This document shows positions 5,939 through 6,123 of a stretch of DNA of 6,123 bases, in pieces. Made by a program: the position numbers and the translations under genes. The stretch comes from Allobrachymonas sp. (GTDB taxonomy: Bacteria; Pseudomonadota; Gammaproteobacteria; Burkholderiales; Burkholderiaceae_C). Numbering within the stretch: the stretch's first letter is position 1; every line of letters starts with the position of its first letter. The notes under the pieces were generated by a model. The model was not told where the DNA came from, made no database searches, and worked only from the letters and a program-made list of their open reading frames with translations. The stretch is from positions 1 to 6,123 of the forward strand of contig JAAUOI010000193.1 in NCBI GenBank assembly GCA_012036375.1, in the 5' to 3' direction.

Positions 5939-6123
5939 CGCTTTGAATCGAGCCTCTGATGAGCAGGGAGTCAGAAGAATGGATCTGTAAAACGTGAGCG
6001 AAGCAGGGTTCAACCCAGATTTCCCCGTTAGGCGGCACTTCGTGCCTACGCGGGTGCTCGCGAATGGTTTTCGGTCATTTTTTGCGCCAATTTTCTCGCC
6101 CGTAGCACCGCTACGGTCTCCAA
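5939..6123. other. Right-edge intergenic region with clustered short palindromes
   Basis: No gene is supported. Three perfect dyads occur within about 110 bases: GGGTTCAACCC (6006-6016), GGCAC-TTC-GTGCC (6034-6046) and CCGTAGC-ACC-GCTACGG (6100-6116). The clustering resembles an extragenic repeat element, which cannot be shown without other copies. On the minus strand a 25-codon open stretch enters from the right edge and stops with TAG at 6048-6046 (reading from 6123); it ends KMTENHSRAPA and could be the tail of a gene outside the window or chance. Another minus-strand frame stays open from the edge into vapB without a recognisable protein. Confidence 0.35.

Noticed and set aside
6003..6018. 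GGTTCAACCC resembling a tRNA T-loop
   Set aside because: No acceptor stem, anticodon arm or D-arm can be assembled around it; it is only a palindrome.
6046..6123. Minus-strand C-terminal tail of a gene entering from the right edge
   Set aside because: Only 25 codons are visible with no identifiable family, so it is mentioned in the edge region rather than called as a gene.
1..6123. CRISPR array, insertion sequence or rRNA
   Set aside because: No regularly spaced DNA repeats with spacers, no transposase-like frame with terminal inverted repeats, and no rRNA-like sequence was seen.

Overview
The window looks like a chromosomal segment of a moderately GC-rich proteobacterium. The codon use, the Tat-exported TRAP binding protein and the enlarged DctM with an Ala/Pro/Ser/Glu-rich insert suggest a betaproteobacterium of the Burkholderiales, possibly Comamonadaceae. 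This placement is inference from general resemblance, not a database match.

Left two thirds, plus strand: a three-gene TRAP transporter operon. A leader of about 210 bases precedes dctP (214-1344), which encodes the Tat-exported periplasmic solute-binding protein. A strong intrinsic terminator or attenuator follows (1358-1393). Then come dctQ (1448-2068), the small membrane subunit, and dctM (2065-4139), the large membrane subunit, overlapping by ATGA. dctM is broken: its reading frame shifts by one base near 2970-2980, giving one open stretch at 2065-3027 and a second at 2976-4139. Read through, it would encode about 691 residues, far longer than an ordinary DctM of about 430-450. The excess is an insert of about 200 residues with two extra hydrophobic segments around a hydrophilic stretch of about 130 residues that carries four copies of a GLAEPPS repeat. 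A hairpin terminator closes the operon (4150-4191).

Right third, minus strand: reading leftwards, a ribbon-helix-helix antitoxin gene (5901-5665), a PIN-domain VapC-like toxin gene (5668-5255, GTG start, 4-base overlap with the antitoxin stop) and an endonuclease/exonuclease/phosphatase (EEP) superfamily hydrolase gene (5248-4223) only 6 bases further on. Their packing suggests one transcript running convergently toward the TRAP operon. The last 195 bases hold no gene I can support, but they contain several short inverted repeats.

DctP captures an organic acid, probably a 2-oxo or related carboxylate judging from its TakP-like ligand residues, and DctQM imports it with a sodium gradient, provided the dctM break is not real or is tolerated. 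The toxin-antitoxin pair is self-contained; whether the EEP hydrolase shares its function or only its transcript is unknown. I found no clearly novel system. The items most worth a second look are the repeat-bearing DctM insert with its frameshift, and the antitoxin-toxin-EEP arrangement.
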